DNA from: Vibrio rotiferianus CAIM 577 = LMG 21460
GTDB taxonomy: Bacteria; Pseudomonadota; Gammaproteobacteria; Enterobacterales; Vibrionaceae
Assembly (NCBI RefSeq): GCF_002741985.1
Contig: NZ_APHW01000010.1
Coordinates: 1-64,000, forward strand
Length of the DNA stretch: 64,000 nucleotides
Reading direction: 5' to 3'
Shown here: one piece after another, positions 25,960-35,852 of the stretch
How the letters are laid out: each line of letters opens with the position of its first letter
Position numbering within the stretch: the stretch's first letter is position 1
Translations under genes and position numbers: made by a program
The notes under the pieces: generated by a model
What the model was told of the DNA's origin: nothing
Seen by the model: only the letters and a program-made list of their open reading frames with translations
Database searches by the model: none

Positions 25960-27120
25960 TTAGATTTCGTCAGAACCGCCGGCGGCTTCAAACCATGCAC
26001 TAAGATGTGTCTTCAGATCTTTCAGCTCATCTGGGCCGATAAGTGCCAACCCTAAGTCTTCAGCACGTGTGATGTCATTATGGCGTAGCGGACGGAAGCT
26101 AACCAACATAGCACGTGCTTGTAGGCCACCTAGAAGGTCACGCAGTGATTCAAGCTTGTACAAGGTATCGTCACCATCATCACGCATACCTTTAGTCTTA
26201 CATTCGATAATGTGCAGCTTGTTGTTTACTACGGTCGCAACATCCAGTTCATTACGAACCTCACTTTCACCTAGCTTGCGATAGACTTGAACATTTAATG
26301 AACGATCTTGGATAGTCGGCATCGTATCTTGAATCTGCTTAACCGTGCTATGAACTAAGGTCTCTAGCCATTCACCATTTGAAAAGCGGCGGGCGTCTTC
26401 ATCAGCGAATGTCAAAATGCCATTTTCATACGTAGCTATCTGAGCTTCAACCAAGTCGGTTAGCAGCATGTTCAGTTCACGGTAGCCTTGTTGCTTCTCA
26501 GAGAGCTCAACATCCAATTTTTGCTCTTTACGGCAGGTGGTTGCAAGATAGTTTAGAGTCGCAAGGCCAGGGCCAAGTTCAAGGGCATTGGAAGCCCAAC
26601 GTTCGCCTAGTTCATACAGTTTTTGATCTAACTGAGGAGGAAGGTCAACGTGGTGGAATTCGCCTCGAGCACCAAAGATCGTCAGGTAGTCAGAAATCGT
26701 AATGTGGTCTTCTACTTGGCTGTCTTCTTTGCCATCAGGATATAGCCAGCAAAGCTTGTCACTATTTGGCTCTACCACAAAGATTGGCCAACGGTATGTA
26801 CGGAACACTTCATACACAGAAAGCAATCGGTGACGAAGGCCACAGCTTGCGTTCAGCTTTACTTCTTCGCCTCGGTCATGGAGGTCTTTTGCCAATTTAT
26901 GAATCGATTGTTTAATCAGAGAAGTGTTTACAACAGAAGGAATTTCAAAAAACTCGGACGTAATTTCTCGCTGCTCCAACACGGCACTCAGTCGCTCATA
27001 GATGTCAGCTTGACTCTTATCACCGATAAAGACGATATGGGTACTGACAGTGCGATTATCCAATAGAGGAGTGACCAATCTAACAGGGTCTTGGTCAATA
27101 ATACCAACATGAACAGCCAT
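25960..27120 (-). CDS. Card1/Can2-like CARF-domain nuclease (DUF1887), stand-alone
   Basis: This 386-residue protein corresponds to the DUF1887 family that includes V. cholerae VC1899 (a known crystal structure) and the CRISPR ancillary nucleases Card1/Can2. An N-terminal CARF-like Rossmann domain (about 1-150) contains LNASCGLRHRLLSVYE. A linker/winged region follows, then a C-terminal PD-(D/E)xK nuclease whose residues are visible as E250 (GEWLE), D293 (NELDVATV) and E306-x-K308 (IIECKTK). Card1 is activated by cyclic tetra-adenylate from type III CRISPR Cas10. No cas gene or CRISPR array is present here and the neighbours are housekeeping genes. AAGGA six bases before ATG supports the start. 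The activating signal and role are unknown. Confidence 0.88.
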   Translation of the reverse strand: MAVHVGIIDQDPVRLVTPLLDNRTVSTHIVFIGDKSQADIYERLSAVLEQREITSEFFEIPSVVNTSLIKQSIHKLAKDLHDRGEEVKLNASCGLRHRLLSVYEVFRTYRWPIFVVEPNSDKLCWLYPDGKEDSQVEDHITISDYLTIFGARGEFHHVDLPPQLDQKLYELGERWASNALELGPGLATLNYLATTCRKEQKLDVELSEKQQGYRELNMLLTDLVEAQIATYENGILTFADEDARRFSNGEWLETLVHSTVKQIQDTMPTIQDRSLNVQVYRKLGESEVRNELDVATVVNNKLHIIECKTKGMRDDGDDTLYKLESLRDLLGGLQARAMLVSFRPLRHNDITRAEDLGLALIGPDELKDLKTHLSAWFEAAGGSDEI

Positions 27121-27202
27121 AGGTTTTCCTTCTTATTTGGCTTGCTCGAAAAGAGAAAGTAAAAGGGATGAGCAAGCCATAATAACCATATGTAGACAAG
27201 GT

Positions 27203-27242
27203 CAATAAAAAACAAGGGCGACCTTATAAAAAGTCGCCCTTG
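27203..27242 (-). terminator. Terminator of the chemoreceptor gene
   Basis: A ten-base stem CAAGGGCGAC/GTCGCCCTTG is followed on the minus strand by TTTTTTATT. Confidence 0.88.
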
Positions 27243-27286
27243 TAGAGTCAGTTGGTATCTAAAATCGTTACAAATTATATCTTAAT

Positions 27287-29278
27287 CTATAGCTTGAAGC
27301 GGTGTACCAATTCATTTTGCTGATGAGCTAAATGCGTTAGTGATTCACTCGTCGCGGCAATGCTTGCCATCGCATGGTAGCTCTTATCTGCAATGTTATT
27401 GATGTCTTCGATATTTCGAGCAATGTCAGCAGAGGTTTCACTCTGCTCTACAGCTGCTTGCGATATATGTGTGCTCATCTGACTGATTTCGATGATTAAC
27501 GCTTGAATTTCTTCCATTGAGCTGTTGGCTTTGGATGCTTGTTCAACCGACATCTCCATGTCACTCATACAACTCTCAATGACTTGGCTTGCTGATTGTG
27601 AGCTCGTTTGAAGATTGCTAATCATGGATTCTATCTCAGTCGTCGACTGAGTGGTCTTAGAGGCCAAAACACGTACTTCATCAGCAACGACTGCAAATCC
27701 ACGCCCTTGTTCACCTGCTCGCGCCGCTTCTATAGCTGCGTTTAATGCAAGTAGGTTTGTTTGTTCAGCAATGTTACGAATCACATCCAAGATCGAGCCA
27801 ATTTGACCGCTCATTTTTTGCAATTCTGCAACAGCCGATACAGACTCGTTTAGTCTCGTCTCAAGTTGATTGATAGTAGAAATATTGCTGTTCATGATAT
27901 TTCTACCTTGATCAGAAGCCGTTTCTACTCGCTGCACCATTTCTAGTGAACCTTGCGCACTTTGAGCGACTTCCTGAACAGAATGAGACATCTCAGTCAT
28001 TGCGGTTGCTACGTTCGCAGTTTGCTCACGTTGATTATTCAACTGCATTTGCGCCTCTGATGAAGTTTGTTCATTTTCAGAGGCAGTATTGGAAAGGTTG
28101 TCAGAAGCGTCGTTTAGCTTCACAAGAATGTTGTGCAAGCTGTCCGCTAGGGTATTGATATGCCCACTGACACGACTGAATTCGTTGTTGTAACGATTAT
28201 CAATGCGTTGAGTCATATCACCTTCAGTGAGGCCTTCTAGCACCTTAAGAATACGAGTCAATGGTTCACGTACGCTATGTGCAATGTGGTAACCAATGGC
28301 GGTTGCAAACAGAACGACAACAACAGCGATAACAATGGCTTTAGTAACACCATTCGAGTAGATACTTCCAGCCTCTGTCAGTGACTCTTCCAATTTATCC
28401 GTCGCTGTTGTGGTAAATTGCTCGAGGATACCCATTGTTGTATCCACTTTAGTGGCTAGGTTGGCGATGTTGTCGTACAGAGCTGAGCGAGCGGTTAGGT
28501 AGCTATTATGTTGGTCGAGTACCCCGCCTCGTTGGCCCACATCACGAGTAAATTGTTCAACGGATTCACCAAACGCATCTTTTATAGCTGGTAATTGCGT
28601 AGCGAGGCCACGAAATGCATAGTTTAAGTGTGTTACCGCTTTGCGGTTTTTCGCTACTGCTTTAGTTACGAACTCGGGGTTATTGCTGGCTAAGGCATCT
28701 GAAGTGATCACTTCGGCGTCTTTTAGCTTAATGAAATAGCTCTTGGCCATGACTTTAACTGAAATACTCGATTGATCAGCAACATACTCCTTCATACCAA
28801 CCGACAGTTCAGTGTTTAGCTTTTGAAAGCGACGAGAGGACTTCTGCACTTCTTCTTGTGCAGCAAACATCGCCTCATAGTTGTCCATGGCTTCTTTAGC
28901 TTCCGAGAAGTAGCTCTGCTCAATTTCTTTAAGCTGGGAGAAAGGTTGTGCCAAAGAAGGGTAGATACGGCTGGCTGTCTCAAGTTTCCCTAACGTAGAG
29001 GTAAACTGTTCTTGAGATTTAGCAAACTCCTGACGCATCTCATCCATTCGTTGCTTATTCTCTGTTGTGAGAAAGTCTTTAAAAGACTTATCGGCTGACA
29101 GAAGCTCAACACTGGTTTGGTTTGATAACGAAACCAGCGGTAATGAATTCTTTGATACGGTTTCAAACTTGTTATGAATATCACTCATGCCACTCATCAT
29201 AATGGCAATTGTGATGGCAAACAGAATTATGATCAGTGCAAAGCCTGCATACATCCGTTTAATTACTGACCCACGCAT
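27287..29278 (-). CDS. Methyl-accepting chemotaxis protein
   Basis: This 663-residue transmembrane chemoreceptor has a first membrane span at about residues 10-30 and a long helical periplasmic sensor (about 31-310, a four-helix-bundle type with no Cache fold that I can see). The second span ([20 protein letters not shown]) is followed by a HAMP domain and a signalling domain with the hairpin tip [37 protein letters not shown]. No C-terminal CheR-tethering pentapeptide is present. ATG 29278 has AGAGGA about nine bases upstream; the frame is open for ten more codons. Ligand unknown. V. cholerae has the same neighbour order (VC1898-VC1899), from memory. Confidence 0.92.
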   Translation of the reverse strand: MRGSVIKRMYAGFALIIILFAITIAIMMSGMSDIHNKFETVSKNSLPLVSLSNQTSVELLSADKSFKDFLTTENKQRMDEMRQEFAKSQEQFTSTLGKLETASRIYPSLAQPFSQLKEIEQSYFSEAKEAMDNYEAMFAAQEEVQKSSRRFQKLNTELSVGMKEYVADQSSISVKVMAKSYFIKLKDAEVITSDALASNNPEFVTKAVAKNRKAVTHLNYAFRGLATQLPAIKDAFGESVEQFTRDVGQRGGVLDQHNSYLTARSALYDNIANLATKVDTTMGILEQFTTTATDKLEESLTEAGSIYSNGVTKAIVIAVVVVLFATAIGYHIAHSVREPLTRILKVLEGLTEGDMTQRIDNRYNNEFSRVSGHINTLADSLHNILVKLNDASDNLSNTASENEQTSSEAQMQLNNQREQTANVATAMTEMSHSVQEVAQSAQGSLEMVQRVETASDQGRNIMNSNISTINQLETRLNESVSAVAELQKMSGQIGSILDVIRNIAEQTNLLALNAAIEAARAGEQGRGFAVVADEVRVLASKTTQSTTEIESMISNLQTSSQSASQVIESCMSDMEMSVEQASKANSSMEEIQALIIEISQMSTHISQAAVEQSETSADIARNIEDINNIADKSYHAMASIAATSESLTHLAHQQNELVHRFKL

Positions 29279-29510
29279 AATTAGCGTCCTCTCCCAGAAA
29301 CAAGACAAAAAAATAGTTATGTCTTAAAAAATTAACAAAATTCCTTGAATTGTATTGAGTTTGAGACGCACGTTTTATGACGCACACGACAAAAAAAACT
29401 TCTATGTAACAACTTATATTGATAATGTTAAGTGAACACTGTTTTTTATTGAGCTAAGCCTAGGGTTGGCGCATACTAAAGCGGTTACACACCTTATAAA
29501 TGGAGTACCC

Positions 29511-29861
29511 ATGGCGGAAGAAACCATCTTTAGCAAAATTATCCGTAAAGAAATCCCTGCAGATGTTCTTTATCAAGACGATTTAGTAACGGCATTTCGA
29601 GATATTAACCCGCGTGCGCCGAGCCACATCCTAATCATTCCGAACAAGCTTATTCCAACAACGAATGACGTAGAAGCAGAAGATGAAGCGATGATGGGGC
29701 GTATGTTCACTGTCGCGAAAAAACTGGCTAAAGAGGAAGGCATTGCAGAAGACGGTTACCGTTTGATTGTTAACTGTAACTCACATGGCGGCCAAGAAGT
29801 TTACCATATCCATATGCACCTAGTGGGCGGGCGCCCTTTAGGCCCAATGGTTCTGAGCTAA
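29511..29861 (+). CDS. hinT: HIT-family purine nucleoside phosphoramidase
   Basis: This 116-residue cytoplasmic histidine-triad hydrolase cleaves AMP-lysine and other nucleoside phosphoramidates. The triad HIHMH is in [17 protein letters not shown], with the family start [26 protein letters not shown] 29511 is preceded by TGGAG. It is the first gene of the hinT-(COG3014)-ycfL-lpoB-thiK-ycfP series, the order known from E. coli. Confidence 0.95.
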   Translation: MAEETIFSKIIRKEIPADVLYQDDLVTAFRDINPRAPSHILIIPNKLIPTTNDVEAEDEAMMGRMFTVAKKLAKEEGIAEDGYRLIVNCNSHGGQEVYHIHMHLVGGRPLGPMVLS

Positions 29862-29927
29862 TTGGGTAAAAGTGGGTGGGCAACCCCACCCATAATTTCT
29901 CGTCTATACACATTTGCGGAGATGAAT

Positions 29928-31322
29928 GTGAAACATGGTGTGAAGCTATTTGGATTGATGAGCTGGGTCCTGGTTGCTACAGGATGTGCAAACCTATCCG
30001 CTGGCAATCTGTTCAGCCACTATAGCGACCAAAATAAACAAGTTTATCAAGCGGTGGTTGCTGGTGAATATGCCAAAGCTGAGCAACTGCAATCTAGTGA
30101 TGTTGGTGGCGATATACTTGGTAATTTTGAGCAAGGCCGAATCTCATTTCTTGCACAAGATTATCCAACAAGCTTGAGTGCACTCGAAGACAGCGATCGT
30201 GCGGTACGCAAACAACAAGATCGCGCAACCATCTCTGTTACGGAAACAGCGACCAGTGTGGGTTCTCTGGCTGTTAACGACAATTTAAACGAATACCAAC
30301 CCGCCGACTACGAGCTCGGTTTCTTGCATTTGTATCTAGGTTTGAATTATCTACAAAAGAACGATCTAGAGGGGGCGTTGGTTGAAATGCGCCGTGCAAA
30401 CCAAGTCCAAGAGGCGGCAAAGAAAGCGCGTGAAAGGGAACTAAAGCGAGCTGAGAAGGATCTTAAGAAGCAAGGTATGTCAGCAAACTTAGGTAGCGTA
30501 TTAGCAAACTACCCAGACGCAGGCAAAAAGCTCAGTTCAGTACAAAATGGCTACTTGTTCTACCTTTCAGGGCTGCTTTATGAAGCATCAAGAGATTTGA
30601 ATAGTGCGTACGTAGACTATCGTCGCGCACTCGCCGTGATGCCTGATAACAAGCAAGTCATTGACAGTACGATGTATGCGGCGAAGAAACTTGGCATGCG
30701 TCAAGACCTGCGTATGTTGGAAAAGCGCTATGGTAAAGCGCCTTCGGGGCTAAGCAAGTCACAAGGCCGCGTGATTGTGATTGATGAGCAAGGTGTGGTG
30801 GAAGCACTGCAAGGTTGGCGTATTGATTTACCTATTTATGACAGCCGAGGCGATGGTGCAATTTATTCTCTTGCACTGCCATACTATCCGAAACGCGGAA
30901 CGCAACGTTTTGGTGATGTTGCGCTGAATGGTAACAAGCTACCTTCAAGTACATTAGCAGACGTGAATGCGATGGCACAGAATGATTTGCAAGAGCGTCT
31001 AACCACGATTGTGATTCGCCAAGCGATTCGTGTTTGGGCAAAAGACAGAATTCGAAAAGAAGCCGCCAAAGGTGATGATGTAGGCAATCTTCTTTTCAAC
31101 GTATGGAACACATTAACTGAACAACCTGATACCAGAAGTTGGCAGACCCTACCAGGAACGGTGAAAACCGCGTCAAAGGTTGTGAGTCCGGGTAAGCAGA
31201 GCTTAAATGTCGGAGATCAGGTGTATCAATTTGAAGTGCCAGCACAGCAGACAACATTGGTATGGGTTTCCCGCCAGGGATTGCATTCCACGGTTTGGCA
31301 TAAACAACTAGGGAGGTTGTAA
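29928..31322 (+). CDS. COG3014 family lipoprotein
   Basis: This lipoprotein of about 464 residues has a signal peptide ending ATGC, TPR-like helical repeats in the first half (AVVAGEYAKAEQLQSSDVGG; LGLNYLQKNDLEGALVEMRR; SAYVDYRRALAVMPDN) and a beta-rich C-terminal half. It sits between hinT and ycfL and overlaps ycfL by one base, so it is probably co-transcribed with the lpoB cluster. E. coli lacks a gene at this position. GTG 29928 lies six bases after GGAG; the ATG at 29922 is too close to that site. An outer-membrane, cell-envelope role is inferred. Confidence 0.82.
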   Translation: MKHGVKLFGLMSWVLVATGCANLSAGNLFSHYSDQNKQVYQAVVAGEYAKAEQLQSSDVGGDILGNFEQGRISFLAQDYPTSLSALEDSDRAVRKQQDRATISVTETATSVGSLAVNDNLNEYQPADYELGFLHLYLGLNYLQKNDLEGALVEMRRANQVQEAAKKARERELKRAEKDLKKQGMSANLGSVLANYPDAGKKLSSVQNGYLFYLSGLLYEASRDLNSAYVDYRRALAVMPDNKQVIDSTMYAAKKLGMRQDLRMLEKRYGKAPSGLSKSQGRVIVIDEQGVVEALQGWRIDLPIYDSRGDGAIYSLALPYYPKRGTQRFGDVALNGNKLPSSTLADVNAMAQNDLQERLTTIVIRQAIRVWAKDRIRKEAAKGDDVGNLLFNVWNTLTEQPDTRSWQTLPGTVKTASKVVSPGKQSLNVGDQVYQFEVPAQQTTLVWVSRQGLHSTVWHKQLGRL

Positions 31323-31714
31323 TGAGAGCATGGCTTATAGGTTTGGTTGTGATCATTGGTTTAGCGGGATGTGCGGATAACACCGCCGGTATCCGAATTG
31401 ATGGTCAAACACAGAAGGTTTTCTTTAACGACAATGTTTTGGGTAGTCGTTTATTGGTAGACAACATTACCACGACTTATGTCGATGACCGTCCGCGCGG
31501 TGTTGTGCAGTTGAGCAGTAACTACAAAGGTGACCAGCACATTCTTTACCGATTCTACTGGTATGACAATACTGGTTTGGAAGTAAACACGAAAGCTGGC
31601 CCTTGGCGAAAAATGATCGTTCGTGGTTTTGAGCAAGTCTCTTTGTCCGAAGTGACAGTAAATCCGAACGGGACTCAGTTCCGCGTACAAATTCGCGAAG
31701 CACAAGATAACTAA
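31322..31714 (+). CDS. ycfL: YcfL family lipoprotein
   Basis: This 130-residue lipoprotein has lipobox LAGC (residues 14-17), then a single beta-sandwich domain with YKGDQHILYRFYWYDNTGLE and GPWRKMIVRGFEQVSLS, matching YcfL (DUF1425). Function unknown. It is translationally coupled to the upstream lipoprotein (one-base overlap) and precedes lpoB, as in E. coli. Confidence 0.88.
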   Translation: MRAWLIGLVVIIGLAGCADNTAGIRIDGQTQKVFFNDNVLGSRLLVDNITTTYVDDRPRGVVQLSSNYKGDQHILYRFYWYDNTGLEVNTKAGPWRKMIVRGFEQVSLSEVTVNPNGTQFRVQIREAQDN

Positions 31715-31801
31715 CTCGGTTCGAGTGACACATTTTCGGCAGCTATGCTGCTTTACTAAGGTAGAGATACCTTGGTAAGAAATACAAATTAAGGAACTCT
31801 C

Positions 31802-32392
31802 ATGAAAAAAAGTATTATCGCTCTTTTAGGTCTTGCCGTCATTTTGGGTGGTTGTTCAAATAAAGTTTCATATGGCGATGCTCAGGCGACAGAAACAACG
31901 ACGATTGACTTTGGTTCTACGGATTTACAAAAAATAGCTGGTGAAATGGTTGATAGCATGATGATGTCAGGATCTGTTGCTGCGATTACTCGTGACCAAC
32001 GTCCAATCGTATTTGTAGAGCGTATTAAAAATAAAACGAGTGAGCACATTGATACTGAGTCTATCACCGATACTATCTCTACTAAGATGCTAAACTCTGG
32101 TAAGTTTCGTTTCGTAGATATGGACCGTGTTGAGTCTGTCCGTGAGCAACTTAACTTCCAAAATAATGATGAGCTTGTGAACCAGAGTACCGCGATTCAG
32201 TTCGGTAAAATGGTGGGTGCGCAATACATGCTTTACGGTAACCTTTCTAGCATCGTGAAAAACGCGGGTAGTGACAAAGACGTGTACTACAAAATGACAA
32301 TGCGCTTGATGGATCTAGAAACCGGTCTGATTGAATGGGCGGACGAAACAGAGATTCGTAAAGAGCAATCTAAGAGCTTATTTGGCCTTTAA
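31802..32392 (+). CDS. lpoB: Penicillin-binding protein activator LpoB
   Basis: This 196-residue outer-membrane lipoprotein reaches through the peptidoglycan to stimulate PBP1b. It has lipobox LGGC (residues 15-18), a short linker and the LpoB globular domain (RPIVFVERIKNKTSEHIDTE; LNSGKFRFVDMDRVESVREQ; AQYMLYGNLSSI). The proline-rich linker of E. coli LpoB is largely missing, giving a shorter reach. Start ATG 31802 follows AAGGAA. Confidence 0.92.
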   Translation: MKKSIIALLGLAVILGGCSNKVSYGDAQATETTTIDFGSTDLQKIAGEMVDSMMMSGSVAAITRDQRPIVFVERIKNKTSEHIDTESITDTISTKMLNSGKFRFVDMDRVESVREQLNFQNNDELVNQSTAIQFGKMVGAQYMLYGNLSSIVKNAGSDKDVYYKMTMRLMDLETGLIEWADETEIRKEQSKSLFGL

Positions 32393-32455
32393 TCTTTCCC
32401 AATACCTGACTATTTACTGAGTAAGGTAGTAGGAACTAGAGTGGAGAAGTTATGA

Positions 32456-33336
32456 ATGGCATGGTTTTCTTGGCAACAAGCAAAGCAACTTGATCCGAGT
32501 TTAAGTGTATTAGACGGCTTCTTCGCTGTCCCTCCAGTAAAGGTTCAAACGGTTACTGGGGGGGGCTAACTAATCGTTGTTGGCGATTGGAAACTTCAGA
32601 GGGTCTTGCATATGTCTGGCGACCAGCCAGTGTAGTGTGCAAGGCCTTTTCTATTTCTCGCCATAATGAGTATCAAGTTCTCAATACTATAGAGCCTTTG
32701 CAACTGGGTCCAAAGCCTGTTTTTGTCCATGAGCTTGGCTTGTTGGTTGAGTGGGTAGAAGGAGAGACGCTCACTCGGAAGGGGATAGAACTCAAAGAGC
32801 TGTTACCTATTGCTGCATGCATTCACCAATATCCTGCTGGCGCAATTCCTTTGGTGCCGTTTTCATATATCTCACGAGTTGACCATTATTGGATACAGTT
32901 GGAAGGTGTTTATGAGAACACTGAGTTTGAGCAGCTATACCAAAAGTGGCGCTCTGAACCGTCTGTTGCGCCTGTGCCTGTCTCTTTATGTCACTTTGAC
33001 CTTGGTTGCTACAATCTTGTTCGAGGTCAGGAAGGGGTAAAAGTGATTGACTGGGAGTATGCTGGATTAGCCGATCCGCGTTTAGACCTGACATTGGTTC
33101 TCCAATTGGCAGAGGCTCCAATTGTTCAAGGTGTTGAGAGCTACTGTGCTATTCGAGAGATAGAAGATGTTCAGCTTTGGATTGATGGCGTAAAAGCATG
33201 GCAACCAAGAACACTCATGATGGCTATGTTGTGGTATTTATTGGCTTATAAGTTATGGGGTGATGAACAATACTTAAACAGTGCGAATGAATTTAAAGAC
33301 TCATTATGTATTGAAGATCACTGTTTTGAGACATAA
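32456..33336 (+). pseudogene. thiK: Thiamine kinase ThiK, frameshifted at a G8 tract
   Basis: This is a choline-kinase-fold enzyme phosphorylating thiamine for salvage. The N-terminal part reads AWFSWQQAKQLDPSLSVLDG from ATG 32456 (GGAG about 10 bases upstream) and enters eight Gs at 32558-32565. The rest (LTNRCWRLETSEG onward) is in another frame; six (or nine) Gs would restore one frame of about 292 residues. The Brenner motif CHFDLGCYNL and the metal-binding VIDWEYAG are intact. It sits between lpoB and ycfP as in E. coli, but nagZ, which lies between them in E. coli, is absent. Sequencing error is likely. Confidence 0.8.
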
Positions 33337-33414
33337 TGACATTTGTCGCTTTCACCACATGGAAATAGTGGTAGTTTAAAGTGAAGTACCAGATATACAC
33401 AGGGAGAGGTACAA

Positions 33415-33954
33415 ATGATTATTTACTTGCATGGCTTTGATAGTACAAGCCCAGGTAACCACGAAAAAGTTCTTCAACTTCAGTTTATCGATGATGATGT
33501 TCGTTTCATCAACTACAGTACACTTCATCCTAAGCATGATATGCAGCATTTACTCAAAGAAGTATCTAAAGTAATCGACCAGTCTGATGATCCAAAGCCT
33601 CTAATTTGTGGTGTAGGTCTAGGTGCATATTGGTCAGAGCGAATCGGTTTTCTTTGCGGCATTAAGCAAGTGATGTTCAACCCGAACTTGCATCCAGAAA
33701 ATACGATGGCAGGGCGTATTGACCGTCCTGAAGAGTACGAAGACATTGCGACCAAATGTGTCGAGCAGTTTCGTACGAAAAACAAGGATCGCTGTTTGGT
33801 GATTTTGTCGAAAGAGGATGAAATCCACGACAACTCAAAAACCGCGGCAGAACTGGATAAACACTACGAAATCATTTGGGATGAAACCCAAACCCATAAG
33901 TTCAAGAAGATCTCACATCACCTGCAAGCGATGAAGGCATTCAAAAACGCCTAA
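33415..33954 (+). CDS. ycfP: YcfP family alpha/beta-hydrolase-like protein
   Basis: This 179-residue protein of the UPF0227 family has an alpha/beta-hydrolase fold. It begins [10 protein letters not shown] and contains [18 protein letters not shown] where a hydrolase would show GxSxG. The nucleophile position is glycine, as in E. coli YcfP, so classical esterase activity is unlikely. A histidine near the C-terminus ([10 protein letters not shown]) remains. It has its own GGGAGAGG site upstream and a terminator downstream. Function unknown. Confidence 0.9.
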   Translation: MIIYLHGFDSTSPGNHEKVLQLQFIDDDVRFINYSTLHPKHDMQHLLKEVSKVIDQSDDPKPLICGVGLGAYWSERIGFLCGIKQVMFNPNLHPENTMAGRIDRPEEYEDIATKCVEQFRTKNKDRCLVILSKEDEIHDNSKTAAELDKHYEIIWDETQTHKFKKISHHLQAMKAFKNA

Positions 33955-33986
33955 CTTGCCCTAGAGAGAACAAACTTATCTTGTTT

Positions 33987-34018
33987 AAACAGCACTTTTC
34001 GAAGTGCTGTTTTTGTTT
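33987..34018 (+). terminator. Terminator of ycfP
   Basis: The stem AAACAGCACTT/AAGTGCTGTTT has a TTCG loop and Ts. Confidence 0.9.
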
Positions 34019-34220
34019 CTATTCGTGCTCAAACGAACGACACCGATTCTGCAAGATTTTACATTTTGTATCGATTTATCATCTTGATTTATTGATTTAA
34101 CCTTTTGTGGCACGAAAACGATACCGTAAAGCAGACGAAAATTAGCCAATCCGTATCTCTAGTAAGGATTTTTGTTGCCATCAAAGTATTGCTCTATATA
34201 ATGAACTTGGTAAAAATAAT

Positions 34221-34234
34221 TTGATAAATATCAA
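34221..34234. promoter_or_regulatory. FNR binding site upstream of ndh
   Basis: TTGATAAATATCAA is an exact TTGAT-N4-ATCAA FNR box. FNR represses ndh anaerobically in E. coli, so the location fits. Confidence 0.75.
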
Positions 34235-34400
34235 AAAAAATTGAGAGCGAGTAAAAAACTTGCCCATTTGTTGTCTGAGATCGTGTGTATCAGGCAAGTA
34301 AACCGATAACCGTTAATCCGTAATTAAGCATAAATAATATGGTATCGGCATTTATCCAAAAGTGAGCTCACCTCTAGAGACCAAAGAATTCATCGGTTGG

Positions 34401-34463
34401 ATGTATGACCGCAATGTGATTGTGAGTCAGCATCGAGCTGAACCCATATATTCATTTTTGTAG
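34401..34463 (+). CDS. Possible 20-aa leader peptide of ndh
   Basis: The frame reads [20 protein letters not shown] and stops with TAG at 34461-34463, overlapping the AGAGGA ribosome-binding site of ndh (GTG 34475). Its own ribosome-binding site is weak. It may couple translation or be chance. Confidence 0.2.
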   Translation: MYDRNVIVSQHRAEPIYSFL

Positions 34464-34474
34464 AGGATAACATT

Positions 34475-35764
34475 GTGACACGCATTATCGTTGTAGGCGG
34501 CGGTGCTGGTGGCCTTGAGTTGGCAACCAAACTGGGCCGCACTCTGGGTCGTAAGAACCGAGCGCAAATTACACTGGTAGACCGTAAAGCGAGCCACTTG
34601 TGGAAACCATTGTTGCACGAAGTAGCAACAGGTTCTTTGGACGAAGGCGTGGATGCATTGAGCTATCGTGCTCATGCGAAGAACCACAGCTTTGACTTCC
34701 AAATGGGCAGTCTTCAAGACATTGACCGCGAACGTAAAGTGATCATTCTAAGTGAGCTTAAAGACGATCACGGCGAACTTCTAATGCCAAGCCGTGAGCT
34801 AGAATACGACATTCTAGTGATGGCTATCGGCTCGACATCAAATGACTTCAACACACCTGGTGTCCGTGATAACTGTATCTTCCTAGATAGCCCAGAACAG
34901 GCACACCGTTTCCGTAGCGAGATGAACAATGAGTTCCTAAAGCTGCACGCAAAAAATGGTAACGGTACTGTAGATATTGCCATTGTAGGCGCAGGTGCAA
35001 CAGGTGTTGAACTTTCAGCAGAGCTACACAATGCGGTGAAAGAATTGCGTACTTACGGCTTTGGCGACTTAGATTCTAGCAAGCTAAACGTGAACTTAGT
35101 TGAAGCAGGTGAGCGCATTCTTCCTGCACTTCCACCACGTATTTCTTCTGCGGCGCATCAAGAGTTGGTTAAGCTTGGCGTAAACGTGCGTACAGCTACG
35201 ATGGTGACGCAAGCGGATAAAGACGGTCTGACGACGAAAGACGGTGAGAAAATCCCAGCACAGATCATGGTATGGGCTGCGGGCATCAAGGCCCCTGATT
35301 TCATCAAAGACATCGCTGGTCTAGAAACTAACCGTATCAACCAGCTTGTGGTGAAAAACACGCTACAAACTACGCGTGACGATGACATCTTCGTTATTGG
35401 TGACTTGGCACAATGTACTCAGCCTGATGGCTCTTTTGTACCGCCACGTGCTCAAGCGGCGCACCAAATGGCCAGCCAAGCGTTCACTAACATCGTTGCT
35501 AAGCTAAATGGCCGTGAACTGAAAGCTTACGAATACAAAGACCACGGCTCTTTGGTTTCTTTAAGCCGCTTTTCTACGGTTGGTAGCTTGATGGGTAACC
35601 TAACCAAAGGTTCGATGATGGTTGAAGGTCGTATCGCGCGCGTGGTTTATATTTCGCTATATCGCATGCACCAAATGGCGCTGCATGGCGTGATTAAGAC
35701 AGGCCTGATGATGTTGGTTGGCCGCATCAACCGCGTACTTCGTCCAAACTTGAAGCTACATTAA
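34475..35764 (+). CDS. ndh: NADH dehydrogenase type II
   Basis: This 429-residue single-subunit, non-proton-pumping enzyme oxidises NADH and reduces quinone at the inner membrane. The FAD-binding motif is at the N-terminus ([18 protein letters not shown], residues 4-21), the NADH-binding motif mid-protein ([17 protein letters not shown]), and the FAD-ribityl motif in VIGDLAQC. The C-terminal region ([20 protein letters not shown]) forms the membrane-associated part. The start is GTG with AGAGGA seven bases upstream. An exact FNR site upstream implies anaerobic repression. Confidence 0.95.
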   Translation: MTRIIVVGGGAGGLELATKLGRTLGRKNRAQITLVDRKASHLWKPLLHEVATGSLDEGVDALSYRAHAKNHSFDFQMGSLQDIDRERKVIILSELKDDHGELLMPSRELEYDILVMAIGSTSNDFNTPGVRDNCIFLDSPEQAHRFRSEMNNEFLKLHAKNGNGTVDIAIVGAGATGVELSAELHNAVKELRTYGFGDLDSSKLNVNLVEAGERILPALPPRISSAAHQELVKLGVNVRTATMVTQADKDGLTTKDGEKIPAQIMVWAAGIKAPDFIKDIAGLETNRINQLVVKNTLQTTRDDDIFVIGDLAQCTQPDGSFVPPRAQAAHQMASQAFTNIVAKLNGRELKAYEYKDHGSLVSLSRFSTVGSLMGNLTKGSMMVEGRIARVVYISLYRMHQMALHGVIKTGLMMLVGRINRVLRPNLKLH

Positions 35765-35822
35765 TACTTTATGATTTGGCTCTTTACTCTGATTTGGTAA
35801 AGGGCGAAATAAAGGTCAAAAC

Positions 35823-35852
35823 AAAAGCCACCGTATATCGGTGGCTTTTTTA
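35823..35852 (+). terminator. Terminator of ndh
   Basis: The stem AAAAGCCACCG/CGGTGGCTTTT has a TATAT loop and Ts. It overlaps the end of the convergent GNAT gene. Confidence 0.9.

Larger units (their letters stand above)
33955..34474. other. Intergenic region before ndh, 520 bp
   Basis: It contains the ycfP terminator, AT-rich promoter sequence, a perfect FNR box (34221-34234) and a long leader that includes a 20-codon frame (34401-34463) whose stop overlaps the ndh ribosome-binding site. Confidence 0.6.

Noticed and set aside
31735..31752. GCAGC-TAT-GCTGC after ycfL as terminator
   Set aside because: A five-base stem with no T run; the lpoB operon probably reads through.
33337..33414. Search for nagZ between thiK and ycfP
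   Set aside because: Only 78 bases are available. The gene is simply not at this locus, and vibrios carry it elsewhere.
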